64,000 nucleotides of DNA, from contig JASJZH010000001.1 of assembly GCA_037178975.1 (NCBI GenBank), forward strand, positions 4,696,501 through 4,760,500. Direction: 5' to 3'. The position numbers were made by a program, and so were the translations under genes. The notes beneath the pieces were generated by a model. It ran no database searches, was not told the origin of the DNA, and saw nothing but the letters and a program-made list of their open reading frames with translations. Below are positions 11,677 through 23,756 of this stretch, piece by piece. The number at the start of each line of letters is the position of its first letter. Position 1 is the first letter of the stretch. The stretch comes from Oscheius tipulae (lineage: Eukaryota > Nematoda > Chromadorea > Rhabditida > Rhabditidae).

Positions 11677-14092
11677 ATGGCTAAATCTAATGCGGAAATG
11701 ATAAACAAGCGTCTGCAGCAGGTATGTTCAGTATTTACGCAACAAAACTTGGACAGGAAGAAGAATGGCTGCGACAGTTCGAGTCAAATGTGGCCAAAAG
11801 TGCCCACCTGAGGAATTCAATCGAGGGGATCATCGATAAATTCTATGACAGACTGACCTCGTTGGAGCAGAATGTCCTTCCAATGCATGAGGTTAACGGC
11901 AGGTTGCAGGTCAAGCAGAAAAGTTTGTAGTTTTGGAGTAAAAAACCAGGAAATCGCAGATATCCAACGCTTGATCAACACCATCGATGCGACGAGTCAG
12001 TTCTATGGGAGGACTAGTGAGCTTGAGAGCAGTATAAGGTTCGTTTTTCACCGAAATACGCGAAAATGTTGGCATTTTGAGGGATGGAGTAGCCTCGCAC
12101 AACGTAACAGCCTACCTCGAACAGATGGAAAATCTCCAGCAAGCCGTGAAATTTTTCGAAACCCACAAAAACTACCAAGTTAAGAGCGAGAATATGGTGA
12201 GTGAACACTTCTTTCCTACGAAAATGTTCCAGAAAATGACTCTTGAACTAGGCTTCACAATGCTGGAGAAAGAATACAGGAATGTGATCCTCAGAAATAC
12301 CCTCCAAGCAGATTCTAATGTCCTGGTCGACAGCCTGGATGAGCAATATGGTTGGTTTCATGGACAAAAAAAAACTAAAATCCATCCTAGAACTGCTGGG
12401 AAATCGGGGAAAGGACATTAAAACTATCAAGAGTCTCGAAGAGGTAGTCAAGCTTGGAATCTGGCTTCTAAACTATGGCAGATCTCGATTTCTAAGCCAT
12501 TATTCCGAAATTAGGTTGGTTTTCTGTTATTTTACACTGGAAAAATAGCAATTTAGGGGAGAAAATATGCTGAAAGCTGTCAATGCAATAGCCCAGCATC
12601 ATCAGGCTCTGGTAGCCAAGACTCCGAGTCGAACAAAAGTGTAAGTCTGAGAAGTTTGTGAAAAGTTTTAATTTCAATATAGAGTCAATAAACGAGCGGG
12701 AAAAGGCGAGCGAGCTGTGAAAAAAGAGCCCGAGTTTGGAGGACACGCGGAAGAGGGAGCTCTTCTGGTTTTTGGATGTTTTTTGGCCCTGTTGGAGATA
12801 GAGGACAGCATAATGCAAAGAGCCATTCCGGATACCTCGAAACGGGCTCAGGTAATAAATAGAAGACCCAAACTGAGTCTTGGTTTAAGGTGTTCCGAGA
12901 AGTTGTCTATAAGCCCTTCTTCTTTGTTACTCGACATGTTCAACGGGTCGTCCAGGATTCATCGGGCGGAGTTGTGCCTCTACTTCCGCTCCTTCGCTTC
13001 CTGTCAGCACACCAGACAAGGCTGCATAATCTGGCAACGGTGAGTATACATTTTACCATCCTTTTCTCACTTCGTATGTTTATGAGCCCCTAAAAGTGAG
13101 TCATCTCTTCAGAACAGCACTGGCGATATCCCATTCGAGAATCTGGTCCGACAGATTCGAATGAACGCTGTGGGAAACATCAATGAGTTCGTCGAGAGCC
13201 TGAAAAATGATGTGGACAAGTTCATTCCGGCAGACGGAAACGTCCATCCGATCACGCCAAAGGTTCGTCCACAGTCCTAACTCTAACTCTCTTTTAGACC
13301 CTCAACTTTTTGGTGACGCTGACAGTTCATCGACACACTGTCACACAGCAGGTTCTCTCGCTGACAGCCGCTCCGAACGAAAATCAGTCCCTGCTGCTAC
13401 CGAAACTCTTTGCCCGTATCCTTTCGGCTCTGGGGACTTGTATTTGTCGTAAGGCAGAGAACTATGACAGCCCGGCACTGGGTCAGATCTTTTTGCTCAA
13501 CAACTACAACTACATTGCCAAGGCGCTGTCCGATGAGGAGGATGCTCTCCTTCCGGTGATTAGCGAGCAGAATGCCCAGATTCTGTCCTTCTACCAGGCG
13601 GAAATCTCGAAGTGTATTCAGAGCTACATGCACAGGTAAAATTTGTTTGAAAAAAGGATTGTGACGGAGGTATGCAGTAGGTACTCGCCTGGACACATGG
13701 TTTTTTTCACGAGTGAACCCAAACCTGGTGCCTTTGAAAAGAACTTTTCAGCTGGTCCAACGTCATCGGCACGCTAAAAGGTTTGAATCGAATCGGAGAA
13801 GACCGAGTCGCCGCCAGAAATATGGCCAGTGTAAGTCACGAGAGCTCTCACAGAAATCACACAATTTTCGCAGAACTTCTCCCGGGAATTCGACCTGGTC
13901 TGCTCCAGCCAACAGATATACTGTATCTCCGATACAGGGCTGGCATCTGAGGTTCGGAACAAGATAAAGGACGCTATCCTGCCGCACTATGCTCAGCTGA
14001 CACCAAAACTGAAAGACTTACACAGACAGGTCAAGTACAGCGAAGACTCGCTGGCCATCGTGATCGGACGCCTGTTTGACAATCCAGCTTAG
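11677..14092 (+). CDS. exoc7: Exocyst complex component EXO70
   Basis: EXO70 (EXOC7) binds phosphoinositides and brings exocytic vesicles to the plasma membrane as part of the eight-subunit exocyst. The start MAKSNAEMINKRLQQ joins an N-terminal coiled coil (EEEWLRQFESNVAKSA, LEQNVLPMHEVNGRLQ). The centre has the helical-bundle stretch SLEEVVKLGIWLLNYGRSRF. The C-terminal Exo70 domain is clear: SPALGQIFLLNNYNYIAKAL, SYMHRSWSNVIGTL, and the basic end PHYAQLTPKLKDLHRQVKY followed by VIGRLFDNPA, the membrane-binding tail of the family. Estimated length is around 600 residues in about a dozen exons. An AATAAA lies near 14186. The next gene begins 188 bp downstream on the same strand. Confidence 0.93.
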
Positions 14093-14280
14093 GAATTTGT
14101 ACATTTTTCGATACTTATATAGTCTGTGATACTTAATTTGTTGCTATCTCCGCCACCGACAGGTTGTGATTACTTACCAGAGCATAATAAACGTATTTCT
14201 ATACCCGGAGTTCGTCTAACTTTGCTCTCAATTGCATGCTTTTCTTTTGTGTAAAAAGACTGAGTTTTTACATTTAAGAA

Positions 14281-15242
14281 ATGGTAGCGGCTCCGTGGAG
14301 GATATCAGCTACTGTGATCATTAGTAAGCCTCCTTTCTTGCTTTGTAAATCCAGATACTTCAGTATCAAAAACCACGGGTCGTGTGCTAATGATGAGGAG
14401 GGGGCCGAAGGCCAAATTCATGCCCAACGCGTATGTTTTTCCCGGCGGTTTGCTCGATAAGAGTGACGAGAATCTCGGATCGGGAACGCGTATCTGTGCT
14501 CTTAGGGTCCGTCAGGCGTTTCCATCAGAAAACCAGTAAATTTCAGGAAGCTTTTGAAGAAACCGGCCTTCTTTTGACGAAAGACGGCGTGCTCTCGGCT
14601 GCAGACGATCCCAAACTGGCCGAGCGACAGGATAAAGTGAATAGTAATCCGACCGCCTTCAAACAAGTCCTGGATCCGACGGCAGCCGAAAGTCTCATTC
14701 CTTTGAGCACCTGGCTCACACCTACAGCTTATCCCAAACGTTTTATGACCAACTTTTATCTCCTGCCAGTGGAAGGTTTTTTTTAATGCTTCTAACGGTT
14801 AGATTCAACTCTGCCTACTAAAGTTTGTTATGCATCCCGTTCTCTACAACAACCTAGACTCATACTTTTATCGTATCAAAATTTCAGGCGAGCCGGAGAT
14901 TCGAATGTGCCAGCGGGAAATGACGGAATTCGGCTGGGAATCGCCGTCGGAGTGTCTACAGAAGGGCGAGGGACTGCCGCCACCTCAAGTCTACAAGATG
15001 ACGATTCTCTCGCAGCTCGGCGTTCCGGAACTTCAGGCCTCGGGACCAGTCAGCCGAGTGATCGCGCCTCAAAAAGTCACAAACAAGGAGGGCAACGAAG
15101 TGGCCATGATCCTGCCAGGAGATCACCTCTATATCGGTATTCGTGATTATTTTCGTATACCTGTTTTCCAGAAGAAAACTGCGAATTCGTGCCTATAAGG
15201 GAAGTCGATGAGAGCGTGTTGCAACCGGATCCTAAGAAATAG
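14281..15242 (+). CDS. nudt19: NUDT19-like Nudix hydrolase (acyl-CoA diphosphatase)
   Basis: NUDT19/RP2p-type enzymes hydrolyse CoA and acyl-CoA to phosphopantetheine products, in peroxisomes or mitochondria. Exon 1 gives MVAAPWRISATVIIN; then RGPKAKFMPNAYVFPGG and the Nudix core REAFEETGLLL, split by the long insertion typical of this subfamily. Downstream are the subfamily marks LIPLSTWLTPTAYPKRF, FYLLPV and PPPQVYKMTILSQL. The protein ends DESVLQPDPKK, with no peroxisomal SKL-type tail, unlike vertebrate NUDT19; its location may differ. An AATAAA sits near 15402. Substrate is inferred from subfamily, not shown. Confidence 0.88.
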
Positions 15243-15559
15243 GCCACCAGTCTTTATGAATTTACAGCAAAGTTTTAGACCCACTCATCGAGTACAATAC
15301 GTCGATCTGTGGAAGAAGCCAAGGGTCTATCAGCATCTGCTAGAAGAGCCTTACAAGACAATTTTTAGGAAAATCAAGTGCCATTCAAAGCTGTAGATAG
15401 ACAATAAAACAATAGTTTTTTTTTACATCTGATAGAACGATGGAGAATCGTCAATGAAAACTAATTCATCAATTCTAGTTGTAGGGGTAACTATACTGGG
15501 GTGTCCTCAAAATACCTCAACTTTTTCTAGAAAAAGGACTGAAAGAAATTTAGCCAGTA
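15243..15559. other. 3' UTR and short spacer
   Basis: Holds the NUDT19 3' UTR with AATAAA near 15402 and about 150 bp of leader for the F-box gene. Nothing else was seen. Confidence 0.6.
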
Positions 15560-17076
15560 ATGAGATGCCCGTCCTCTTCTTTCTCAGTAGTTGAGTTTCC
15601 GGAGCCCTTGCTACAGCTGATCGGCCAAATCGTCAGACCTAGCCGGTACGCAGATCTTTTCCCTGCAACGCTTCCTCCTCTGTTGCTTACTTTTCAGTCC
15701 AACAGATTCCTAATGAATCCCGAGCTCGATCTGTCCAGAATCCCTTCACGTCTAGTCCATGAAGTTGCCAAGAAAGCAAGAGCTTTGATCTCAGATCTAC
15801 AGATTCATTTTCAGCTGAAACCGAAAGAATTTGTCCGTTTTCATCGAACATGCAAAAATGTCCACGAAGTATGTCATCGACACAAGAATTTGATTGATCT
15901 GAGAGTGAACAATCTGTTCTGCGAGACGGTAGGAAACCTGAGGAATGTTTGGAAACGTTATAGAACGGACAAATAACAATGCTTGTGCAGCCTTACCCTG
16001 CCGATAAGATTAATTTGGAGGAAAAGGTGGAAGAATTGACCATGTTCACCTTGAAGGCAAAGTCTTTAGTCACTTCGGTAAGTTTTTGAACGATGGATTA
16101 CCGAGGTTTAGCTCAATTTCTCCGCTCCGTTGGCGAGAAAAATCATAGTACTTGTACAAAAACTACGCCTTAAAATTGATAAGATGGTCTTCGCGAGGCC
16201 GATTTCGTGTCCGGGACAAGATCTTCGTTCCATTCTCGAGGTATTTTAAAAAAAAAAAAAAGCAAAAAAAAAAACCAAGACTTAAGATAGCTCGAGTCAG
16301 AAATGTATGTATCTTCGCCAACATTACAAAAGGACTCGTGCCTCCGGCTGCTTTTAATAAGGTTTGTTACGGACCGGAAACAGTATAGTTGCAGTTGTTT
16401 GTGGAATGCAATGCGCTTATTCTTCGGACCGCGCCGTACCGATTACCTATTTTGTCAGAGAGCATCTAGTGTTCAAGAACATACTTCTAATTGATTTTTC
16501 TTGCAAAGAGGAGCAAAACGAAATCCAGTACGAGAACTTTGGTGTATGGGCGTTGGAACGCTCTTTTCTGTTTTTAAAAATTGTAGCAATTGGTGCTTTT
16601 TAGATCCGAAGCCTGGAAATAATGTTGTGCGACTTCTCGGACGGCGACCTCTTGGATTTATCTGCCGGGTGGTTGGACATTAGTAGTTTGGCCATAACTG
16701 CTTCTGGTCTGAACCAATTTCTTCGAGTGAGACTATAGATGAAACAATAATACTACTTGTTTTTTTTTAGCAGTGGTACAGTGGAGAGCGTTGCTTCGAG
16801 CATATCAGTCTCCAAACCGCTCCTTTGAAAGCAGAGGATGTGGTAAGAGATCTCCCCGTCTCACTTCTCTACAATATTGACTCGCATGCCGATTCGATCA
16901 TCGGCTACAAGACAGTTGGAGACCGGAACCTGCAGGGAAAATCCTTCTATGTGCTGATGAAACCGGAAATGATGGAACCGTACGTGCTCTGCATTGGACG
17001 AGACTCTGTAACTATACAGCTGACAGCTAATCCGGCCAGATATTTGGCCAACTATCGGTCTAATGCATACCACTAG
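15560..17076 (+). CDS. F-box protein, paralog A
   Basis: F-box proteins dock substrates to SCF ubiquitin ligases; nematodes have large expanding families. The N-terminal part (FPEPLLQLIGQIVRPSR) is followed by an F-box read as LSRIPSRLVHEVAKK then LKPKEFVRFHRTCKNVHEV. The C-terminal domain has DLLDLSAGWLDISSLAIT, FLRQWYSGERCFEH, and DRNLQGKSFYVLMKPE, each with a counterpart in the neighbouring gene B on the other strand. About 340 residues. The F-box is cut by an intron (15776-15814) that begins with GC; gene B has an intron at exactly the same codon with a normal GT. Another intron (near 16241-16287) is almost pure A, and a third (about 16363-16602) is long. The start is the first ATG in frame; earlier exons cannot be excluded. 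Target unknown. Confidence 0.75.
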
Positions 17077-17239
17077 AGAGAGAGACATTTATAACTTTTA
17101 TAAGACATTTATAACTATCAGGAATGTCCGTTTCTTCAGAGCAAAGGCTGTTTGGCGAAACCAAAAGTTTCCAGTATAAAAAACTGGCTCTATTCCGATT
17201 CGTTAGCTGCTTGATCAAGATTAGCGACGGTCCTCAAGC

Positions 17240-18674
17240 TCAATCTTTACTGATAACTTCGTCAATACACAAGCAATGGTCGACCGGGTGTTCACAGTGA
17301 CAACAAAGTCCTGTTACAATCTCAAAGTCCTCCGGCAACAAAAAGTATGTAATTGCTCGGACGGGGTCAGACCAGATGCTAATGAACACGGAATTCTCGT
17401 GAACTTTGACCACGCACATCTGTTCCAGATTGTTCGGTCGTATTAGTACGTAAAAGGACCAGTCACGGATCTTGATGTTCAGTAGCCGGGGGTCAAGTTG
17501 GCTCAGAATAGAATCTTCGTGGATTGAGGAAGAGTACATCAGATTGGCTTGGAGGTTCTCAAAAAGGGTCTCGGTGGAGAGACGACTAAGGTTGAAAGTG
17601 TATTGGGCTATCTTTCTCTCGCCGCGGAGCCATCGCTTGAAAGAGTATGGGTATAAGGAGTAAGACAGAGCTACCTTTAAAATTTGATTGATTCCGAAAC
17701 TGGTGATATTGTTGGAAGTTATAGACAGGGTCGTTGAGAAAAGAGACAGCAGGTCCTCATTTTGGTAGTCGGAACTCTCGAAGTGTATCCATTCCACCTA
17801 AAATGGACGATTGATACCGCCTAATGAACTCCACAGTATTTAGTCCAAAGACTCACATTTTGTACACTTTTTGCTGGAAGAACAGCCCGGGAAACGCAAT
17901 CCTCAATGAACAGCTGATAGATTGGACCGATGATCTGTACTTTTGAGCGTGGCTCCTACGCAAATGACTCTTACCTCGATGAACTCACAGAATAATCTTT
18001 GGTCGCAATTGATCGGTCCATAGATTCTAAGATCAGTACAGGTTGCTCTCAAGCACTTGGCGGAACTCAGCAAATTTTTCATCGACTCATTGTCTAATGG
18101 AGCCTGAAACATAATGTTTTCCTGATTTGAAGAACCCATCAAACTCACAAAGATGTCGAAGATTCTACAACTGAAGCTGAACATCCGTAGCACATGGCGA
18201 TTCTCATTGAAGTTCACTCTCGACTTGGATTTTATCTTGATCGTGTTGTCCTAAAGAGCAGATATAGCTTGAAAACATTCTAGAGCTACCGGCCCACATT
18301 GGATATAAGGAACCTGGAGAGTCACAAGGCCTTGTCTCTTCGTACATAAAGAATGGATATCTTTGGTGAGGGCTTGGAACTTGAGAAAGTCACGAACTGG
18401 GAGCTGAAAATGATTTATCGGATGAATGAAACAATTCTGACCTTTTTAACAATATGTACAGTGAGTTCAGAAGGGATTCCAGCAAGATCAAAGTAGGACA
18501 TGCCAGGCAGCAGCTGTCTGACTAAAATGTGATGAGGATCGGGGTGGGGGTGGACCCGCACATAAACAACCTGTTGTCATGCGTTTGTTTGAAAATGATT
18601 GTGTAAACTGATTTTTCAAAGAGAAAGAATTCAGGAGAGTATATGAAAAGTGGGCAGTGAAGGTGCGCCACCAT
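17240..18674 (-). CDS. F-box protein, paralog B
   Basis: The mirror partner of the gene at 15560-17076, with stop codons 163 bp apart. The F-box reads FDLAGIPSELTVHIVKK then LPVRDFLKFQALTKDIHSL. The C-terminal region aligns with paralog A along its length: LRMFSFSCRIFDIFAPLDNE, CVSRAVLPAKSVQN, NEDLLSLFSTTLSITSNN, ILKRWLRGERKIAQY and RDWSFYVLIRPNN. The RWLRGE block resembles the F-box-associated domain of nematode proteins. Unlike A it ends in a cysteine/histidine-rich tail (GLCCHCEHPVDHCLC), which might bind metal. About 425 residues from ATG 18674; an internal ATG at 18501, just before the F-box, is an equally possible start. Introns are 37-60 bp. Confidence 0.75.
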
Positions 18675-19380
18675 AGTTAGTGGACGTAGTGCTTCGAGGC
18701 AAACGTAAGGTAATCTTCGATTCCTACCTTCGGACCATCTACGTTAGCGATGTTTTACAAAAGTGTTCAGCGTGATCTGTTCTATAACTTCACAGAACAT
18801 GTTAACAATAAGAGACTCCTTGTTTCCAGAATATATAGTCGAGGTTGGTCGCTGGTAAGACCCACTGTAAAAAAAAAAGTTACTATAGGATTCCCCCTCC
18901 AAACAGGGTCTTTTCCAGGAGAGTGATTCTTGGAGCCTGTTCCGAAAAGATATGATAAACTTACTTTCTGCCGGGCCACAGCCAGACTGCCTTTTTCGCT
19001 ATCGGGCCGCTCTCTTTCCCCTTTCCCCTTTGCACTTTTTGCCGCCAACACTGCTTCTTTCCATTCTCGTCACTTTTCGAAAATGGCTGTCTCGGATTAC
19101 CCGCCAAATCGCTCTAATTTACTGGTTTTCTGCACTCTTCCCGCCCCAGACTTTCGAACATAAACATTCGCCCTCTCTCTCGCTCTTTGAGGATGTTTAT
19201 CGATTTGTGCCCCTGTCCACACTCTGTCCTGTGCTTATATCCTTCAGTCGCTTGCCAGCCGCAGCTTTTTTGAAGTGAAAGCTCATATATGGTCCAGAGC
19301 GATAAACAGTTCTCTCTTTCTCATCGTCTCACTCTCTGGAACGCCTTCCTTGCCCCTACCCAACCTCCATCTTCAGTAAG
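18675..19380. other. Divergent promoter region
   Basis: Between F-box gene B and the SLC7 transporter. The part 19000-19380 is rich in CTCT and pyrimidines on the plus strand, and a cttcag acceptor ends 4 bp before the transporter ATG. An open minus-strand frame (18782-19051) has low-complexity composition and no match. Confidence 0.5.
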
Positions 19381-21669
19381 ATGACCGGCGAAATTGCCCA
19401 CCAGATCGGCATTTTCGGCTGCATGGCCTACGTCGGCGGTGAGTCTCTTTCTTTCTTCCTCTCTCTGATAAGAAAAAAAAACCCTTATCAGGTGTCTATT
19501 CCTGAATTATTATAAGAGAATCTTTCTCGCGCCATAGCGGTTTTTTGGGAGGGGGATCAAGACTTGATCTCTCGGCTTTGTGATGTTATACAATGTTGTA
19601 GCTCTTGATCTGATTAACAACTTTGCCAAATATCATAGTTCTGAACTATTTGTTGAATATAAACAATGGAAGTACACGTGCACGCGCAATGGAGAGAATA
19701 TGGATCGCTCGGCTAAATCCCAATTTTCATAGGTATCATTCTGCTACTGTTGATGTGAAAGAAAAGAAGAATATGTTTGAAGGACAGAGTGCCTTGCCAC
19801 AGCAAAATGGGAGTTTTACCCAAGTAGACAGAAACATTTTTTTTAAACGAACGAATATTTCCAGAAATCGAATCCTAATTTCAGGTTGCATCGTCGGCTC
19901 GGGCATCTTCATCACGCCGAAGTACGTCCTTGAGTATACTAAGGATGTCACCGCTTCACTCATTGTCTGGATTGTTGCCGGACTCATCTCCTTGATTGGT
20001 AAAGAAGTTGCCACTATTTTTCAAAAACCTACATCACAGGCAGTATAGCCTACATCGAGCTGGCTACAGCCATCCCGTCGGATGGCGGTGACTACGCCTA
20101 CCACAATTTTGTCGGATGGAAAGCTATCGCCTTCTGCTTCATGCTGATCACATCCTTTTTTACCTATCCCGGTTCAACGTCTGTCCAGGCTGTGACTTTT
20201 GGAGAGTACCTGGTTCAGGGAATCAATCCCTATGTGGACATTGATGACTCGTGGAAGAAGCCAATAGAGCATTGTATTGCTGTTGCCCTCCTTGGTGAGT
20301 ATAGAGATTAAAGGGTATGTTCATTCATTACAGTGTTCTGCAGTCTCTTGAATTTTCTCAGCCTGGAAAAGTTTGCCTCCCGGTTCCAAATCATCGTGAC
20401 CGCTGCGAAGATGGGTGTCCTCTGTGTCATAATGCTTGTCGGAGCATTTGTCTTCTTTACAGGCCGTGAGTTTTCTCCTACGCTGATCAAATCCTTCCAA
20501 CTTTTAGCTAACACAGCTATCAAGGAACCAGTCGAACCGCTTCCGTTCAGTGTCGGAAACTATGTGATGGCCCTCTACAGTGGATTGTGGTCTTTTGCCG
20601 GCTGGGACATCCTCAACTACGGCATTCCGAGTGTCAAGAATCCGCGAAGAACTCTCCCCATCACTCTCATGACCACTCTCAGTCTCGTGACTCTTCTCTA
20701 CGTTCTGGTCAATTCTGCCTTCTTCGTGGTCCTCGGACCTCAGAAGATTCTCGAATCCGATGCTATCGCAGCCGTAAGTTAGTCGTTTTTCACATTCAAT
20801 AGTTTCACTCAGGACTTTGCCCAGAACAGTCTCGGAATTTTTGCCGTTGCTGTGCCCTTTGCGACAGCCATCATGCTTCTTGGAACTGTCAATGCAGAGA
20901 TTTTCGTCTCTTCTCGAATCATCTTTGAAGCTGCCAGACAGGGTCATCTTCCTCAGTTCCTATCGGCAGTTCACAAGGGAACCAACAGTTACAGAGCGGC
21001 ACTCCTTCTCCAAGTAGGATTTCGTTTGCCTTTTAATATTATAGTCTGTTTAGATGGCTGTCAGTGTTGCCATGACCTTTGTTAATGTGGAAACAGTTAT
21101 CAACTATGGTGAGTAGAGTTGAGAGTCTAAGAAGAGTAAGAGTCAAAGCTAGAAACGAGAGAAGGTGGCGGGAAGATAATTGAGGGTTTTATTGCATCTA
21201 TAGAAGTTTTCAGTCTCCTTCGTAATGTGGGCACAAAAATTGATCACCATTATCGCCTTGTTCTACATTAAGTGGAGTCGAATGAAGGTCGATCAGAGTG
21301 AGTTTTTCTCCCTTATTCTCAGGAAACCTCTGTTTAGATGTCCTCAAGGTACCTCTCCCTATCCCAATCCTTTTCTTCGCCTGCCTCGTCTTCCTCATCT
21401 TCATTCCGCTAGTGACCCAGTTCATGGTCACCATCATTGGAGTGGGCATCGTGGCTTCAGGACTGATTCTCTACTTCATCTTCATTTACCCCTCCAAACT
21501 TCCACCTTTCCTCGACTCCATCAATAATGTCCTCAGTGTTGTCGCGTGTCGTCTGCTCGGTTCTGAGATCCAGAAAGTCGCTCCACAAGAAACTAAGAGG
21601 GAGCCGATCGAGCTCGTTTCCAACGATAGGGACACAGAGCCATCGGGCAGTCTTCTCGAGTCCAAGTAG
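19381..21669 (+). CDS. SLC7-family amino-acid transporter (AAT/LAT-like)
   Basis: Light-chain type amino-acid exchanger of the plasma membrane with about 12 membrane helices and roughly 470 residues. The family start motif is split by a 440-bp intron: MAYVGG joins CIVGSGIFITPKYVLEY. Further marks: IAYIELATAIPSDGGDYAYH, FASRFQIIVTAAKMGVL, GLWSFAGWDILNYGIPSVKN (helix 6 region) and SSRIIFEAARQGHLPQFLS (helix 8 and cytoplasmic loop). The loop between helices 3 and 4 (INPYVDIDDSW) has no cysteine at the place where vertebrate LATs bind their 4F2 heavy chain by a disulfide, so it may work without one, as proposed for several C. elegans AATs. A spliced-leader type acceptor precedes the ATG. Substrate range cannot be read from sequence. 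Confidence 0.92.
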
Positions 21670-21992
21670 CCTTAAAATCTTTCCGGGTCTTCTTCATTCT
21701 CACAAACAAACTGGTTCTTTTTTTGTATCTGTCACTTGCCTTAACGCATTTGTGATTCCGCATTTCACTTTGTCCCGTTGATCAATAAATTATTCCGTTG
21801 ATCAATAAATAAAACATATGCCTAACTGTTGTAAAAGTGTGCGACAAGCGGAAGCGGCTACGCTCGAGCGGGATCGCGCCGCACCAGTTTGCTACTTCTG
21901 TGGAAAAGCGTGCTGAGACAAAATCAAAACACAAAATGTTGAAAGAAAGGTTCAAAATCAAGTAGTAAAGATATCACTGTTTATACTGACCA
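21670..21992. other. Convergent 3' region with duplicated poly(A) signal
   Basis: Contains a direct repeat of CCGTTGATCAATAAAT at 21775-21790 and 21795-21810, so the transporter has two AATAAA signals 20 bp apart. The remainder is spacer before the stop of the minus-strand fukutin-like gene. Confidence 0.7.
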
Positions 21993-23431
21993 TCAATAAG
22001 TGACATAAACTTTTTTCAACTCGCTCTCTGTCCATTTCGAGCCCTTTCTCACGTTGTGACCTGATTTGTTCCATGAGTATCGCTTGGTCAAATGGTCCCG
22101 TTTCCAGTTGGGACCGTACTCGAACTCTAACATCTCCTCCGGAGTACATGTTATCCAGAAAAGACGACCGAGAAGGTCAGCAGAACACCACGGATTGTAT
22201 CTGGACTAGATTCACCAATTTATAAAACGTACTCACAGTGGGTAGATATACTGATACTTTTGTCCGTCTCCACCCGTGCCGCCGACCCACGACTCATTCA
22301 GACCGTTGTTGTACATGAAGAAGATATCGATGACTGGACGGGAGTAGCGTCTCGGGCAGACGGTAAATTCGTAGCCGTCATTCACCTATACTTTCAAGTA
22401 TTAATTTTTAATGGTGCGCGTCAACGCTTAATATTAGCAGCTGGTTTTTTAACCTATCACAACTGGTCAAGAGCGTTATTTTTATAAGATAGTAGTACCT
22501 CACCGTTCCCAGCCTCCTTTTGATTCTAAAACTGCTATTATTTCCTTCCAACGATGTCAGAAAGTCCGGATTGTATTGTTCAACGAAAACGGCCAAATCT
22601 GAAATGAAAAGAGTCAGGTGTCGGGGATATATGAAACCCATGTCTGCGGTATGAGGAATTACTCCACATTCTCGGTAGTAGCCTGCAAAAATCATAAGTT
22701 TTGATCGGAACAGTGTTACCTAAAAGAGTGCCTCCATTCAGGAAGGGGTACATTCCGAACGAGACCAGAAGATTTGAAAGTTCACTCAGAGTGTCAACCG
22801 ATGCTTGTGGCGGTAGATATGAAGTATTTCCTGTTCGTTTCATATCCAGATTGAGACATTTTAGGAGCGAAGATCGCTTCCAGTACTCTGAGAACAGGGA
22901 AGCATCTGACGGAATCAGAAAGTTTCCCAGATTGAAGGTCTCCAATCTAGATGGCAATCACGGTATCTGACAGTTGACTCACTTGTAAATAGCCCTAGTC
23001 GCATTGTCGTGAAATAGCCAATAGTCTCGCCCTGGGGCCTCCTCCTCGTATCGAATTACTGTATACTTCTCGTCTGTCTCGTGGGTCAAATTGTTGAGCA
23101 CGGCTAGCCTCAGAGGACGATCTAGAAGATTCGGAAGAGTACAGTTGTTTCCCTGGTAGTCCAAAAGAAACGGAACGTCTATGAGAAGAGCTTTAAATGG
23201 AGGCTGTAGTGATTCGAGGATTTCTTCGCAGGATAGCTGAAAAAAGTGGAAGCTTGCCTGATAAGCTCATTTTAGAAAAACTGCTGCTTCTTACAATGAA
23301 CAACAAACCTTCTTGGTTTCCATGTAATCCTGAAGGAAATAGCGAGTGGCATGAACAAAGTAGAGGACCGAGAGAGTAACGGCACCACCGAGCAGGATCA
23401 GCTGTTTCTTCCGGATCACATTGCTGCTCAT
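21993..23431 (-). CDS. Fukutin/LicD-family Golgi protein
   Basis: Family members are type II membrane enzymes that transfer (ribitol- or choline-) phosphate groups to glycans. The protein starts MSSNVIRKKQLILLGGAV with one membrane segment (LILLGGAVTLSVLYFVHA), as expected for a Golgi enzyme. The conserved core reads FLNGGTLLGYYRECGVIPHT, then ADMGFIYP. The C-terminal part (GYEFTVCPRRYSRP, IDIFFMYNNGLNESWVGG, LFWITCTPEEMLEFEYGPNW) fits the nematode branch. The usual Asp-x-Asp after the GTLLG block is Asp-Met-Gly here, so one metal ligand is missing. About 400 residues, several N-glycosylation sites. A T-rich tract and acceptor lie 20 bp upstream of the ATG. Confidence 0.82.
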
Positions 23432-23646
23432 CTGGCTGCAAATGACCAGCTGGGAATTGCTAAAAAAAAAAACAGGACACGATAAGTTCAATCATCGTGG
23501 ATAACAAGTTTAGCAGAAGAATGTTGTAACACGGGAGAGCGAAGTCAGACGATAGCTTTATTGGGTAGATAGATAAGTCAAACTAATGCAAGACTTTTTT
23601 GAGTTGGCAAGTTACTATTTTAATTGTTTTAATTTTAAAAAGAAAG

Positions 23647-23756
23647 TTATTTCTTTTGCTCCTTGGGGAGTTTCTTGGCAATAGATGACTCGGAGCTCAA
23701 TAAAACCGCCGACCAGGTGGCAAAGCCGACTGGTAGAGGGAAACATGACAAAAGGG
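23647..23756 (-). repeat. Duplicated C-terminal tail, copy 1
   Basis: On the minus strand this encodes a membrane-type segment LPVGFATWSAVLLSS, then ESSIAKKLPKEQKK and a stop. The same peptide units recur, in another order, in the gene at 24980-25920. No upstream exon is attached here, so it is probably an orphaned gene end. Confidence 0.65.

Noticed and set aside
19623-20048. Longer first exon for the amino-acid transporter
   Set aside because: It opens inside the 440-bp first intron; the short exon at 19381 gives the conserved helix 1 motif when spliced.
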